Assembly (NCBI RefSeq): GCF_008642275.1
Contig: NZ_CP029189.1
Span: forward strand, 1,545,001-1,609,000
DNA: 64,000 nt
Reading direction: 5' to 3'
DNA from: Streptomyces venezuelae
GTDB lineage: Bacteria > Actinomycetota > Actinomycetes > Streptomycetales > Streptomycetaceae
The translations under genes and the position numbers were made by a program. Position 1 is the first letter of the stretch, and each line of letters opens with the position of its first letter. Positions 10,235 to 19,523 of the stretch are shown here, in pieces. The notes under the pieces are model-generated. The model was not told the DNA's origin. It was given only the letters and a program-made list of their open reading frames with translations, and searched no databases.

Positions 10235-11002
10235 ATGGCACGGAACATCCAGTCGCTCGAACGAGCCGCTGCGATGCTGCGACTCCTGGCGGGCGGCGAG
10301 CGCCGGCTGGGTCTCTCGGACGTGGCGTCCTCGCTGGGCCTGGCCAAGGGCACGGCCCACGGCATCCTGCGCACCCTGCAGGCCGAGGGCTTCGTGGAGC
10401 AGGACCCGGCCTCCGGCCGGTACCAGCTGGGCGCGGAGCTGCTGCGTCTGGGCAACAGCTATCTCGACGTGCACGAGCTGCGCGCCCGCGCCCTGGTGTG
10501 GACGGACGACCTGGCCCGGGCCAGCGGCGAGAGCGTGTACGTGGGCGTGCTGCACCAGAGCGGGGTGCTGATCATGCACCACGTGTTCCGGCCCGACGAC
10601 AGCCGTCAGGTGCTGGAGGTCGGGGCCATGCAGCCGCTGCACTCGACCGCGCTGGGCAAGGTGCTCTCCGCCTACGACCCGGTGGCGCACACCCAGGCGC
10701 ACGACGTGGAGCGCGAGGCCTTCACCCCCCGTACGGTCACGGACGGCGCCGGCTTCGAGGAGATCCTGGGGCTGACCCGGGCCCGCGGCTGGGCCTGCGA
10801 CGTCGAGGAGACCTGGGAGGGCATCGCCTCGGTGGCGGCGCCGATCCACGACCGGCGGCGGATGCCGGTCGGCGCGGTGGCGGTCGCGGGCGCGGTGGAG
10901 CGGGTCTGCGGCGAGTCCGGAGAGCCCCGTGCGGCCCTGGTGGCGTCGGTGCGGGACTGTGCGCGTGCGGTTTCACGCGATCTCGGCGCAGGCCGGTTCT
11001 GA
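10235..11002 (+). CDS. gylR: IclR-family regulator of the glycerol operon (GylR)
   Basis: 255-aa IclR-family transcription factor. The winged HTH spans about residues 5-65 (SLERAAAMLRLLAGG, LSDVASSLGLAKGTAHGIL, FVEQDPASGRYQLG). An effector-binding domain follows, with LHSTALGKVLSAY and AAPIHDRRRMPVGAVAVAG, the typical IclR segments. It sits directly upstream of glpF-glpK-glpD in the same orientation, the arrangement of S. coelicolor gylR with gylCABX, where GylR represses until glycerol or glycerol-3-phosphate is present. ATG at 10235 follows CAGGAGG at suitable spacing. Shared 12-mers before gylR and glpF are candidate operators. Confidence 0.9.
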   Translation: MARNIQSLERAAAMLRLLAGGERRLGLSDVASSLGLAKGTAHGILRTLQAEGFVEQDPASGRYQLGAELLRLGNSYLDVHELRARALVWTDDLARASGESVYVGVLHQSGVLIMHHVFRPDDSRQVLEVGAMQPLHSTALGKVLSAYDPVAHTQAHDVEREAFTPRTVTDGAGFEEILGLTRARGWACDVEETWEGIASVAAPIHDRRRMPVGAVAVAGAVERVCGESGEPRAALVASVRDCARAVSRDLGAGRF

Positions 11003-11022
11003 GCTTCCTTTAACAGGTCCTG

Positions 11023-11069
11023 GCCACACCCTGGCCTCTTTATGCCTGTTTTTCGCCACATCCTGGCCT
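11023..11069. repeat. 15-bp direct repeat between gylR and glpF
   Basis: GCCACACCCTGGCCT (11023-11037) recurs as GCCACATCCTGGCCT (11055-11069), 14 of 15 identical, with starts 32 bp apart, three helical turns. It lies just after the gylR stop in a 313-bp gap that must hold the glpF promoter. A TTGACG hexamer at 11136-11141 could be a -35 element, but I see no strong -10. Confidence 0.5.
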
Positions 11070-11180
11070 TGAGATGGCTGGTTTTGGTTGATCGCACCGA
11101 GCGGTAACGATCCGACACTTTGGCCTGGCCGACCCTTGACGCGTTCTTCACTTGGGCGGAAAACTGCCGTTCATCGGTCG

Positions 11181-11192
11181 GCATTGTCGAAC
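11181..11192. promoter_or_regulatory. candidate GylR operator upstream of glpF
   Basis: GCATTGTCGAAC, identical to the 12-mer at 10176-10187, lies 124 bp upstream of the glpF start. A TAGGAT hexamer follows at 11212-11217 and may be a -10 box, so a bound repressor could block initiation. Confidence 0.5.
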
Positions 11193-11315
11193 ACCTACCG
11201 GCAATACGCGCTAGGATGCGACAAGGCCACGGACCGGTGCAGCACTCACCGAGTGCGCGGAACCACCGGAGGGACCCGGTGTCCGCCCACCCCTGGACGT
11301 ACAAAGGAGTCGCGG

Positions 11316-12098
11316 GTGTCCAGCTCCGACATCTTCATCGGCGAGACCATCGGTACCGCCCTGCTCACACTGCTCGGCGGTGGCGTCTGCGCCGCAGTGA
11401 CGCTCAAGAGCTCCAAGGCCCGCAACGCGGGCTGGCTCGCCATCACGTTCGGCTGGGGTTTCGCCGTACTGATCGCCGCCTACGTCTCCGCGCCGCTGTC
11501 CGGTGCGCACCTCAACCCGGCGGTCACCGTCGGTCTCGCCGTCAAGACCGGCGAGTGGGGCGACACCCCGGTCTACTTCGCCGGCCAGCTGCTGGGCGCG
11601 ATGCTCGGAGCGGTCCTGATGTGGATCACCTACTACGGTCAGTTCCGCGTGCACCTCGCCGACCCGGAGCACATCCGCGACGCCAAGCTCGGTCCCGAGG
11701 ACCCGCACCCGCACGACGTGGCCGGTCCGGTGCTCGGCATCTTCTCCACCGGCCCCGAGATCCGTAACGTCGTGCAGAACCTGGCGACCGAGATCATCGG
11801 TACCGCGGTCCTGGTCCTGGCGATCCTCACCCAGGGCCTCCAGGACGGCGGCAAGGGCCTCGGTGTCATCGGCGTCCTGATCACCTCGTTCGTGGTCGTC
11901 GGCATCGGTCTCTCGCTCGGTGGCCCGACCGGCTACGCCATCAACCCGGTGCGCGACCTCGGTCCGCGTATCGTGCACGCCCTGCTGCCGCTGCCCAACA
12001 AGGGCGGCTCCGACTGGGGTTACTCCTGGATCCCGGTGGTCGGCCCGCTCGTCGGCGCCGTGCTCGCCGGTGGTCTGTACAACATCGCGTTCGCCTGA
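11316..12098 (+). CDS. glpF: glycerol uptake facilitator (aquaglyceroporin)
   Basis: 260-aa MIP-family channel for glycerol diffusion across the membrane. Six hydrophobic segments are seen, with the first half-helix motif [11 protein letters not shown] and the second [13 protein letters not shown]. The second motif is NPV rather than the usual NPA; the selectivity-filter Arg and the following Asp of the glycerol-channel type are kept. GTG at 11316 is preceded by AAAGGAG with 7-nt spacing, giving [13 protein letters not shown]. It is the first gene of the glpFKD transcript and corresponds to gylC. Uptake is coupled to trapping by the kinase encoded 81 bp downstream. Confidence 0.93.
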   Translation: MSSSDIFIGETIGTALLTLLGGGVCAAVTLKSSKARNAGWLAITFGWGFAVLIAAYVSAPLSGAHLNPAVTVGLAVKTGEWGDTPVYFAGQLLGAMLGAVLMWITYYGQFRVHLADPEHIRDAKLGPEDPHPHDVAGPVLGIFSTGPEIRNVVQNLATEIIGTAVLVLAILTQGLQDGGKGLGVIGVLITSFVVVGIGLSLGGPTGYAINPVRDLGPRIVHALLPLPNKGGSDWGYSWIPVVGPLVGAVLAGGLYNIAFA

Positions 12099-12179
12099 TC
12101 AGCAGTACCGGCAAGATCGTAAGATCCGCACCGCCCTCCTGATTCCGCCTACTCACCCGACCTGCCAGGAGCAGCCAAC

Positions 12180-13706
12180 ATGACCACCAGCACCGGCCCC
12201 TTCATCGCCGCGATCGACCAGGGCACCACCTCCTCCCGCTGCATCGTCTTCGACCGCGACGGCCGCATCGTCGCCGTCGACCAGAAGGAGCACGAGCAGA
12301 TCTTCCCGAAGCCGGGCTGGGTCGAGCACGACGCCACCGAGATCTGGACCAACGTCCAGGAGGTCGTGGCGGGCGCGATCGCCAAGGCGGAGATCACCGC
12401 CTCGGACGTCAAGGCGATCGGCATCACCAACCAGCGCGAGACCACCCTGCTGTGGGACCGCCACACCGGCGAGCCGGTGCACAACGCGCTGGTCTGGCAG
12501 GACACCCGCACCGACGCCCTGTGCAAGGAGCTCGGCCGCAACGTCGGCCAGGACCGCTTCCGCCGCGAGACCGGCCTGCCGCTGGCGAGCTACTTCGCCG
12601 GCCCGAAGGTCCGCTGGCTGCTCGACAACGTCGAGGGCCTGCGCGAGCGCGCCGAGGCCGGCGACATCCTCTTCGGCACCATGGACTCGTGGGTCATCTG
12701 GAACCTCACGGGCGGCGCCCAGGGCGGTACGCACGTCACCGACGTCACCAACGCCTCGCGCACCATGCTGATGAACCTCCACACCCTCGCCTGGGACGAG
12801 AAGATCGCGGAGTCGATGGGCGTCCCGCTCAACGTGCTCCCCGAGATCAAGTCCTCCGCCGAGGTCTACGGCCACGTCAAGGACGGCGTCCTCGCCGGTG
12901 TCCCGGTCGCCTCGGCGCTCGGCGACCAGCAGGCCGCCCTCTTCGGCCAGACCTGTTTCGCCGAGGGCGAGGCGAAGTCCACCTACGGCACCGGAACGTT
13001 CATGCTGATGAACACCGGCGACAAGATCATCAACTCCTACAGCGGCCTGCTGACCACGGTCGGCTACCAGATCGGCGACCAGAAGCCGGTCTACGCCCTG
13101 GAGGGCTCCATCGCCGTCACCGGCTCGCTCGTCCAGTGGATGCGCGACCAGATGGGCCTGATCAAGTCCGCGGCCGAGATCGAGACGCTGGCCTCCTCGG
13201 TCGAGGACAACGGCGGCGCCTACTTCGTGCCGGCCTTCTCCGGCCTGTTCGCCCCGTACTGGCGCTCCGACGCCCGCGGTGTGATCGCCGGCCTCACCCG
13301 GTACGTCACCAAGGCGCACATCGCCCGTGCCGTCCTGGAGGCCACCGCCTGGCAGACCCGCGAGATCACCGACGCCATGACCAAGGACTCGGGCGTCGAG
13401 CTCGCCGCCCTCAAGGTCGACGGCGGCATGACCTCCAACAACCTGCTGATGCAGACGCTCTCGGACTTCCTGGACGCCCCCGTGGTGCGCCCGATGGTCG
13501 CCGAGACCACCTGCCTCGGCGCCGCCTACGCCGCCGGCCTGGCCGTCGGCTTCTGGCCCGACACCGACGCCCTGCGCGCCAACTGGCGCCGCGCGGCCGA
13601 GTGGACCCCGCGGATGCCCGCCGAGCAGCGGGACCGCGAGTACAAGAGCTGGCTCAAGGCCGTGGAGCGTTCCATGGGCTGGGTCGACGACGAAGACGCC
13701 AGCTGA
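12180..13706 (+). CDS. glpK: glycerol kinase
   Basis: 508-aa FGGY-family kinase that phosphorylates glycerol to sn-glycerol-3-phosphate. The N-terminal ATP-binding fold begins [17 protein letters not shown]. Substrate and family motifs include [24 protein letters not shown] and WLLDNVEG, and the C-terminal domain has [19 protein letters not shown] and [13 protein letters not shown]. Length equals the usual 500-510 aa. ATG at 12180 follows an AGGAG-type site in CCAGGAGCAGCCAAC. It corresponds to gylA of S. coelicolor and lies between the facilitator and dehydrogenase genes. Confidence 0.97.
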   Translation: MTTSTGPFIAAIDQGTTSSRCIVFDRDGRIVAVDQKEHEQIFPKPGWVEHDATEIWTNVQEVVAGAIAKAEITASDVKAIGITNQRETTLLWDRHTGEPVHNALVWQDTRTDALCKELGRNVGQDRFRRETGLPLASYFAGPKVRWLLDNVEGLRERAEAGDILFGTMDSWVIWNLTGGAQGGTHVTDVTNASRTMLMNLHTLAWDEKIAESMGVPLNVLPEIKSSAEVYGHVKDGVLAGVPVASALGDQQAALFGQTCFAEGEAKSTYGTGTFMLMNTGDKIINSYSGLLTTVGYQIGDQKPVYALEGSIAVTGSLVQWMRDQMGLIKSAAEIETLASSVEDNGGAYFVPAFSGLFAPYWRSDARGVIAGLTRYVTKAHIARAVLEATAWQTREITDAMTKDSGVELAALKVDGGMTSNNLLMQTLSDFLDAPVVRPMVAETTCLGAAYAAGLAVGFWPDTDALRANWRRAAEWTPRMPAEQRDREYKSWLKAVERSMGWVDDEDAS

Positions 13707-13747
13707 CCGCACTCAGCTGAGTCAATCGACGAGGAGCTAAGAGAGAT

Positions 13748-15355
13748 ATGAGCAGCCTGCAGAGCGTTCCCGCACTGGGCACGCACCCGACCGCCGGTGC
13801 CAACGTCAGCCGCGCCCAGACCCGTGAGCAGCTGTCGAAGGCCACGTACGACCTGCTGGTCATCGGTGGTGGAATCCTGGGTACCTCCGTGGCGTGGCAC
13901 GCCGCGCAGTCGGGCCTGCGGGTTGCCATGGTGGACGCCGGCGACTTCGCCGGCGCCACCTCCTCGGCCTCCTCCAAGCTCGTCCACGGCGGCCTGCGCT
14001 ACCTGCAGACCGGCGCGGTCAAGCTGGTGGCGGAGAACCACCACGAGCGGCGGGTGCTGGCCAAGGACGTGGCCCCGCACCTGGTCAACCCGCTCACCTT
14101 CTACCTGCCGGTCTACAAGGGCGGTCCGGTGGGTGCGGCCAAGCTGGGCGCGGGCGTCTTCGCCTACTCCGCCCTCTCGGCCTTCGGCGACGGCATGGGC
14201 AAGGTCATATCCCCGGCCCGTGCCGTCGCCGACAACCCGGGTCTGAAGACGGACAACCTCAAGGCCGTCGCGGTCTACTACGACCACCAGATGAACGACT
14301 CCCGCGTCGCCGTCATGACGGTCCGCGCGGCCGTCGAGTCGGGCGCGGTCGTCCTCAACCACGCCGAGGTCACCGGACTGCGCAAGACGGGCGGCCGGGT
14401 CACCGGTGCCGAGCTCAAGGACCGTCTCGACGGCACCGAGTTCGGGGTCGACGCGCGCGTCGTGCTCAACGCCACCGGCCCGTGGGTGGACCACCTGCGG
14501 CGCATGGAAGACAAGCACTCCATGCCGTCGATCCGCCTTTCCAAGGGCGCGCACATCGTCATGAAGCGCAAGTCGCCGTGGAAGGCCGCCATGGCCACCC
14601 CGATCGACAAGTACCGCATCACCTTCGCCCTCCCGTGGGAGGACCAGCTGCTGCTCGGCACCACCGACGAGGTGTACGAGGGCGACCCGGCGGACGTGCG
14701 TGCCACCGAGTCCGACATCGCGCAGATCCTGGACGAGGCGGCCTTCTCGGTGAAGGACGCCGACCTGGACCGCTCGCTGATGACGTACGCCTTCGCGGGC
14801 CTGCGGGTGCTGCCCGGCGGCCCCGGCGGTGTCGAGAAGGCCAAGCGCGAGACGGTCGTCTCCGAGGGCGCCGGCGGCATGCTGTCGGTGGCCGGCGGCA
14901 AGTGGACGACGTACCGCCACATCGGCCGTGTGGTCATGGACAAGCTGGCGAAGCTCCCGGGCAGCCCGCTGACCGAGGACATGGAGCCGGTGAAGTCGCT
15001 GGTGCGCCGGATCGCGCTGCCCGGTGTCGCCAACCCGAACGCGGTCGCGCACCGGCTGCTGGTGGACCGGGAGCCGGGGACGCGGATGGACCCGCTGACG
15101 GCCCGCCACCTGGCGTCCCACTACGGCTCGCTGGCCTTCGACATCGCGCGCCTCGCGAACGAGGACCCGGCGCTGGCCGAGCGGATCCACCCGGACGGTC
15201 CGGAGATCTGGGCGCAGGTCGCCTACGCCCGTGACAACGAGTGGGCCGAGACGGTCGACGACGTGCTGCGCCGCCGTACGACGGTGACGATCCGCGGTCT
15301 GGACGACGCGTCCGTCCGGGCGCGTGTCGAGGAGATGCTGGGCCGTAAGGCATAG
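13748..15355 (+). CDS. glpD: aerobic glycerol-3-phosphate dehydrogenase (FAD)
   Basis: 535-aa FAD-dependent enzyme oxidising glycerol-3-phosphate to dihydroxyacetone phosphate and feeding electrons to menaquinone at the membrane. The dinucleotide fold is DLLVIGGGILGTSVAWHAA, with the family segment SSKLVHGGLRYLQTGAVKLV. Later LGTTDEVYEGDP and GGKWTTYRHIGRVVMD are characteristic of GlpD. The C-terminal cap continues to residue 535. ATG at 13748 has GAGGAGC and AGAGAG upstream. It is the last gene of the operon, followed after 18 nt by a strong hairpin, and corresponds to gylB. Confidence 0.96.
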   Translation: MSSLQSVPALGTHPTAGANVSRAQTREQLSKATYDLLVIGGGILGTSVAWHAAQSGLRVAMVDAGDFAGATSSASSKLVHGGLRYLQTGAVKLVAENHHERRVLAKDVAPHLVNPLTFYLPVYKGGPVGAAKLGAGVFAYSALSAFGDGMGKVISPARAVADNPGLKTDNLKAVAVYYDHQMNDSRVAVMTVRAAVESGAVVLNHAEVTGLRKTGGRVTGAELKDRLDGTEFGVDARVVLNATGPWVDHLRRMEDKHSMPSIRLSKGAHIVMKRKSPWKAAMATPIDKYRITFALPWEDQLLLGTTDEVYEGDPADVRATESDIAQILDEAAFSVKDADLDRSLMTYAFAGLRVLPGGPGGVEKAKRETVVSEGAGGMLSVAGGKWTTYRHIGRVVMDKLAKLPGSPLTEDMEPVKSLVRRIALPGVANPNAVAHRLLVDREPGTRMDPLTARHLASHYGSLAFDIARLANEDPALAERIHPDGPEIWAQVAYARDNEWAETVDDVLRRRTTVTIRGLDDASVRARVEEMLGRKA

Positions 15356-15373
15356 GTCTCACGCAGGTGGGGA

Positions 15374-15405
15374 AGAGGGGCGGTTCCGAGGGGAACCGCC
15401 CCTCT
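15374..15405. terminator. terminator of the glpFKD operon
   Basis: AGAGGGGCGGTTCC (15374-15387) pairs perfectly with 15392-15405 around a GAGG loop, starting 18 nt after the glpD stop. The right arm ends in CCCTCT and is followed by GTCGT. Confidence 0.9.
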
Positions 15406-15482
15406 GTCGTGGGCTGTGGCCGGTGCCTGGTCAAGGCTTAGGCTGACCCACGTACACAAGGGAACTTCGGAAGGAGACCTGG

Positions 15483-16475
15483 GTGATCGAGCTTGAGGGC
15501 GTGCCCGAGCTGATCGACCCGGTCATGGTGGCCGCGTTCGAGGGCTGGAACGACGCGGGTGACGCGGCCTCCGGTGCGGTCGCACACCTGGACCGGGAGT
15601 GGAAGGGCGAGGTCTTCGCGGCTCTGGACGCCGAGGACTACTACGACTTCCAGGTCAACAGGCCCACGGTGTGGCTGGACAACGGGGTACGGAAGATCAC
15701 GTGGCCGACGACGCGGCTGTCGGTGGTCCGGATCGGCGGGGCCAAGCCGCGGGACCTGGTGCTGGTGCGCGGGATCGAACCGTCCATGCGGTGGCGGTCG
15801 TTCTGCAACGAGATCCTCGGCTTCGCGCACGAGCTGGGCGTGGAGATGGTGGTCATCCTGGGTGCCCTCCTCGGGGACACGCCGCACACCCGGCCGGTGC
15901 CGGTGAGCGGGGTCACCTCGGACGCGGACCTGGCGCGGACGATGGACCTGGAGGAGACCAAGTACGAGGGCCCGACGGGCATCGTGGGCATCCTGCAGGA
16001 GGCGTGTACGCACGCGGGTGTCCCGGCGGTGTCCCTGTGGGCGGCGGTGCCGCACTACGTCTCCCAGCCGCCGAACCCGAAGGCGACCCTGGCCCTGCTG
16101 AACCGGCTGGAGGATCTGATCGACATCCGGATCCCGCTGGGCGAGCTGCCGGAGGACGCGCGGGCGTGGCAGCTCGGGGTGGACCAACTGGCCGCCGAGG
16201 ACAGCGAGGTGGCGGAGTACGTCCAGACGCTGGAGGAGGCGCGGGACACGGCCGATCTGCCGGAGGCTTCGGGCGACGCGATCGCCCGCGAGTTCGAGCG
16301 GTACCTGCGCCGGCGTGACCCGGCGGCGGGCCCGGCGGCGGATCCGGGCGACGGCTCCTACCTGCGGGACACGACCGGGGGCCTCCCCCGTCCCCCGAAG
16401 CCGCAGCCGCCGGTGTCCCCACCGCCCCCGGAGGCTCCGCCGGAGGAACCGGGCGAGGACACCCCGGGCGCGTAG
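15483..16475 (+). CDS. parJ: PAC2-family protein, probable ParJ
   Basis: 330-aa protein of the PAC2 family (proteasome-assembly-chaperone-like fold), an actinobacterial signature protein. Recognisable segments are AFEGWNDAGDAASGAV near the N-terminus, LGALLGDTPHTRPVPVSG and EGPTGIVGILQEAC. Position between glpD and mshC matches S. coelicolor SCO1662, named ParJ, reported to bind ParA and restrain its polymerisation during sporulation septation. The last 50 residues or so are Pro-rich and probably disordered. GTG at 15483 follows GGAAGGAG. The ParJ name rests on synteny and my recollection; PAC2 membership is firmer. Confidence 0.8.
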   Translation: MIELEGVPELIDPVMVAAFEGWNDAGDAASGAVAHLDREWKGEVFAALDAEDYYDFQVNRPTVWLDNGVRKITWPTTRLSVVRIGGAKPRDLVLVRGIEPSMRWRSFCNEILGFAHELGVEMVVILGALLGDTPHTRPVPVSGVTSDADLARTMDLEETKYEGPTGIVGILQEACTHAGVPAVSLWAAVPHYVSQPPNPKATLALLNRLEDLIDIRIPLGELPEDARAWQLGVDQLAAEDSEVAEYVQTLEEARDTADLPEASGDAIAREFERYLRRRDPAAGPAADPGDGSYLRDTTGGLPRPPKPQPPVSPPPPEAPPEEPGEDTPGA

Positions 16476-16495
16476 CGGGGCGGGGCCGGGGCCTC

Positions 16496-16683
16496 GTGGG
16501 GCTCCGCCCCACACCCCGCGCCTCGAACGCCGGCGGGGCTGCCTTTCGGCCGGCCCGTCCGCCGTGTACAGGGCTTCCACGTAAAACGCCGGCGGGGCTG
16601 GAAAATCCAGCCCCGCCAGGGGGCACCTCCCAGCGGTAGCTGGGGGAGTTCGAGGCGCGGGGGTCCGGGGGCGGAGCCCCCGG
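16496..16683. repeat. composite nested inverted-repeat element
   Basis: A 228-bp gap holds nested dyads. Outer arms CCCCGCGCCTCGAAC (16514-16528) and GTTCGAGGCGCGGGG (16648-16662) are perfect. Inside is GGCGGGGCTGGA-AAA-TCCAGCCCCGCC (16591-16617). Flanking hairpins are GTGGGGC-TCC-GCCCCAC (16496-16512) and CCGGGGGC-GGA-GCCCCCGG (16665-16683). It separates convergent parJ and mshC and can terminate both. This composition recalls an intergenic repeat family common in Streptomyces. Confidence 0.8.
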
Positions 16684-16703
16684 AAGACGGCCCGCAGACG
16701 GCG

Positions 16704-17933
16704 TTACAGGGCCACGCCCAGGAGGGCGTCCACGGTCCGGGAGACCAGGCCGGGGGCGGACTCGTCGTCGCCGTCAGTGGCGTTCTGGAGCTCCACCCAG
16801 CGGTCCACGGCCGCCAGCGCCGCGGGGGCGTCCAGGTCGTTGGCCAGGGCCTCGCGGACCTCCTCGACCAGGGCGTCGGCGGGGATGCCGTCCGGCCGGG
16901 ACACGGCCGCACGCCAGCGCTCCAGCCGGGCCACGGCCTCGGCGAGGACCTCGTCCGTCCACTCCCAGTCGGCCCGGTAGTGGTGCGACAGCAGTGCGAG
17001 GCGGATGGCCGCCGGGTCCACCCCGGCCCTGCGCAGCGCCGACACGAAGACGAGGTTGCCCTTCGACTTCGACATCTTCTCGCCGTGCAGCGCGACCATG
17101 CCCGCGTGCACGTACGCCTTGGCCATCGGGAACTCGCCCGTCAGGGCCTGCGCGTGCGAGGCGCCCATCTCGTGGTGCGGGAACGCCAGGTCGGAGCCGC
17201 CGCCCTGGATGTCGAAGCCCATGCCCAGGTGGTCGAGGGCGATCGCCACGCACTCGATGTGCCAGCCCGGCCGGCCGCGGCCCAGCGAGCCGCCGTCCCA
17301 GCTCGGCTCGCCCGGACGTGCGGCCATCCACAGCATCGGGTCCAGCGGGTTCTTCTTCCCCGGGCGCTCGGGGTCGCCGCCCCGCTCCGCCGAGAGCAGT
17401 CGCATCGCCTCGGCGTCGAGGTTCGAGACGCCGCCGAAGTGCGGGTCCGCTTCGACCGAGAAGTAGGTGTCGCCGTCGAGCTCGTACGCGGCACCGGCGT
17501 CCCGCAGCCGCTCGACGAGCGGCACGATGCCGGGTATGGCCTCGACGGCGCCGATGTAGTGCTGCGGGGGCAGCATCCGCAGGGCGGTCATGTCCTCGCG
17601 GAAGAGTGCCGTCTCGCGCTCCGCCAGCTCGGTCCAGTCCTGGTTGTCGCGCAGTGCCCGCTCCAGCAGTGGATCGTCGACGTCCGTGACGTTCTGGACG
17701 TAGATGACCTGCCGCTTGGTGTCGAGCCACACGCGCTGTACGAGGTCGAACGCGTTGTAGGTCGCCGCGTGACCGATGTGGGTCGCGTCGTACGGAGTGA
17801 TGCCGCAGACGTAGATACGGGCGACGGGACCGGGGGCGAGGGTGATCGTCCCCTGGGTCGCGGTGTCGTGGATCTGGAGGTCGCGGCCCTTGCCAGGAAG
17901 GGCGGGGACCTCAGAAGCGGGCCAGGCATGCAT
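16704..17933 (-). CDS. mshC: mycothiol ligase: cysteine--1-D-myo-inosityl 2-amino-2-deoxy-alpha-D-glucopyranoside ligase
   Basis: 409-aa class-I aminoacyl-tRNA-synthetase-like enzyme derived from CysRS. It activates cysteine with ATP and joins it to GlcN-inositol, the third step of mycothiol synthesis. The HIGH-type motif is [16 protein letters not shown], a zinc-type Cys lies in VCGITPYD, and the KMSKS motif is KMSKSKGN. It is shorter than CysRS, lacking the anticodon-binding C-terminus, which separates MshC from CysS. Starts at ATG 17933. The next genes upstream are the SCO1664-DUF3090-phosphatase set, a neighbourhood widely conserved in actinobacteria as I recall it. Confidence 0.95.
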   Translation of the reverse strand: MHAWPASEVPALPGKGRDLQIHDTATQGTITLAPGPVARIYVCGITPYDATHIGHAATYNAFDLVQRVWLDTKRQVIYVQNVTDVDDPLLERALRDNQDWTELAERETALFREDMTALRMLPPQHYIGAVEAIPGIVPLVERLRDAGAAYELDGDTYFSVEADPHFGGVSNLDAEAMRLLSAERGGDPERPGKKNPLDPMLWMAARPGEPSWDGGSLGRGRPGWHIECVAIALDHLGMGFDIQGGGSDLAFPHHEMGASHAQALTGEFPMAKAYVHAGMVALHGEKMSKSKGNLVFVSALRRAGVDPAAIRLALLSHHYRADWEWTDEVLAEAVARLERWRAAVSRPDGIPADALVEEVREALANDLDAPAALAAVDRWVELQNATDGDDESAPGLVSRTVDALLGVAL

Positions 17934-18043
17934 GTGTCGAGCCTAACCGGACGGATGTTCCGGAAACGAACTGGACCTGCACTGTTGTCTTGATCGGCAC
18001 TCTTGCGGTCTGGCCGATTCTGTGCGTACGGCTGATGGCTGGT

Positions 18044-18859
18044 TCAGACCGGTGGCCAGGGGATCGACGGCCACTGCCCGGACGGCTCCGGATGGGTTCC
18101 GGTGCGCAGCAGGTGCTCCACCCGGTCCCGTACGGCGGCCAGCTCGACCGGTGTGATCAGTTCGGCCAGCCGGGTGGCGAGCGGGGCTCCCTCGGCCAGC
18201 CCGTGCGCCAGTGCGGCCAGCACCTCGCGGGCCTCGTCGGTCAGCGGCTCGCCCGCCCAGCCCCACAGGAGGGTGCGCAGTTTGTCCTCGGTGTGGAAGG
18301 TCACTCCGTGGTCGATGCCGTAGAGCCGTCCGTCGGGGGCGGGCAGCAGGTGGCCGCCCTTGCGGTCACCGTTGTTGATCACCGCGTCGAGGACGGCGAG
18401 CCGGCGCAGCCGGGGGTCGTCGGCGTGCACGAGCAGCGCGGTGCGGCCTTCGCCGACCTCGGCGAGGGCGACGGCCTTCCAGCCCTCCCCCGCCTCCTCG
18501 CCGTCGACGAGTCCGAGGAGGGCGCCCAGCGGGGAGTCCCCGTCCGGCTGCTCGGCCTCGATCCACCGCTGGACCATGCCCTCGCCGTACGGTCCGTCGC
18601 GCAGCACGGTGGCGGGGACCAGGCCCCATCCGGTGGCCTCGGAGATCAGGTAGGCGGCGACCTCCCGGCGGGCGAGGTTCCCGTCGGGGAAGTCCCACAA
18701 CGGCCGCTCCCCCTTGACCGGCTTGTACACGCAGTCGGCGCTCATGCCCCCGTACGAGACGCTGCACAGCAGGACCGCGTTGGACGCCTCACGGATCCGG
18801 CCGACGACGGTGAGCTCGCCCTTGGCGAGCAGTTCCTCCAGCTCCCCCATGTCCGTCAC
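18044..18859 (-). CDS. SCO1664-family protein, PI-kinase/HipA-like fold
   Basis: 271-aa conserved actinobacterial protein distantly related to phosphatidylinositol-kinase-type folds. Kinase-like features are DCVYKPVKGERPLWDFP (ATP-site Lys), REVAAYLISEATGW (helix with Glu), NNGDRKGGHLL (catalytic-loop equivalent) and GIDHGVTFH (DFG-like metal loop). The substrate is unknown; a HipA-like protein kinase or small-molecule kinase is possible. GTG at 18859 overlaps the upstream stop as GTGA, indicating translational coupling with the DUF3090 gene; ATG at 18850 is the alternative. Confidence 0.8.
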   Translation of the reverse strand: MTDMGELEELLAKGELTVVGRIREASNAVLLCSVSYGGMSADCVYKPVKGERPLWDFPDGNLARREVAAYLISEATGWGLVPATVLRDGPYGEGMVQRWIEAEQPDGDSPLGALLGLVDGEEAGEGWKAVALAEVGEGRTALLVHADDPRLRRLAVLDAVINNGDRKGGHLLPAPDGRLYGIDHGVTFHTEDKLRTLLWGWAGEPLTDEAREVLAALAHGLAEGAPLATRLAELITPVELAAVRDRVEHLLRTGTHPEPSGQWPSIPWPPV

Positions 18860-19446
18860 ACCTGGCGCCGGTAGCCGTTCTGGCGCGGGCACACGTGCCC
18901 CTCCGGGTCCAGCGGGAGGCTGCACAGCGGGCACGGCGGGCGGCCGGCGTTGACGACGTCCAGGGCCCGCTTGGCGAAGGCCCGGGCCTGGGCGCCGGTG
19001 AGGCGGACCCGCAGCATCGGCGGGCCGTTCTCCTCGTCCTGGAGCAGCCGCTCCTCGGCCTCGGCGAGGTCCTCGTCGGAGTCGGCGTCGAGCTCGACCA
19101 GCGCCTGGGCCTCGACGATCATGCGCTGTTCCTCGCCGTCCCAGGCCAGGGCCATGGTGCCGACGCGGAACTCCTCGTCGACGGGGACGTCCAGCGGCGC
19201 GGTGTCGGCGGCCTCGGCGGGGGCGACGGCCGGGACCGGGGCGTTGCCGCCGGTCCGCCGTACGACCTCGTCCAGCAGCTCGTCCATCCGCTCGGCCAGC
19301 GCCGCCACCTGGGTCTTCTCCAGGGAGACGCTGGTGACGCGGGGGCCGGATGAGGCCTGCAGGAAGAACGTACGGCGTCCCGGCAGACCGACCGTGCCGG
19401 CCACGAAGCGGTCCGGGGGGTCGTAGAGGAACACCTGACGGGGCAC
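18856..19446 (-). CDS. DUF3090 protein with C-terminal zinc-ribbon-like motif
   Basis: 196-aa conserved actinobacterial protein of unknown function. The N-terminus reads VPRQVFLYDPPDRFVAGTVG, the middle carries a helical segment with QVAALAERMDELLDEVVRR, and the C-terminus has PLCSLPLDPEGHVCPRQNG, where CPLC plus HVC looks like a metal-binding knuckle. GTG at 19446 is placed about 7 nt after a TTGGAGA ribosome site. The gene is coupled by a 4-bp overlap to the downstream kinase-like gene, so the two products are probably made together and may act together. Confidence 0.8.
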   Translation of the reverse strand: MPRQVFLYDPPDRFVAGTVGLPGRRTFFLQASSGPRVTSVSLEKTQVAALAERMDELLDEVVRRTGGNAPVPAVAPAEAADTAPLDVPVDEEFRVGTMALAWDGEEQRMIVEAQALVELDADSDEDLAEAEERLLQDEENGPPMLRVRLTGAQARAFAKRALDVVNAGRPPCPLCSLPLDPEGHVCPRQNGYRRQV

Positions 19447-19523
19447 GTCCAGTCTCCAAGTCTCGGCGGCAGGGGCAGGTCTGCGCCCTTGTGTTGGCCC
19501 GTCCACCCTACTGCGCCGGGCGA

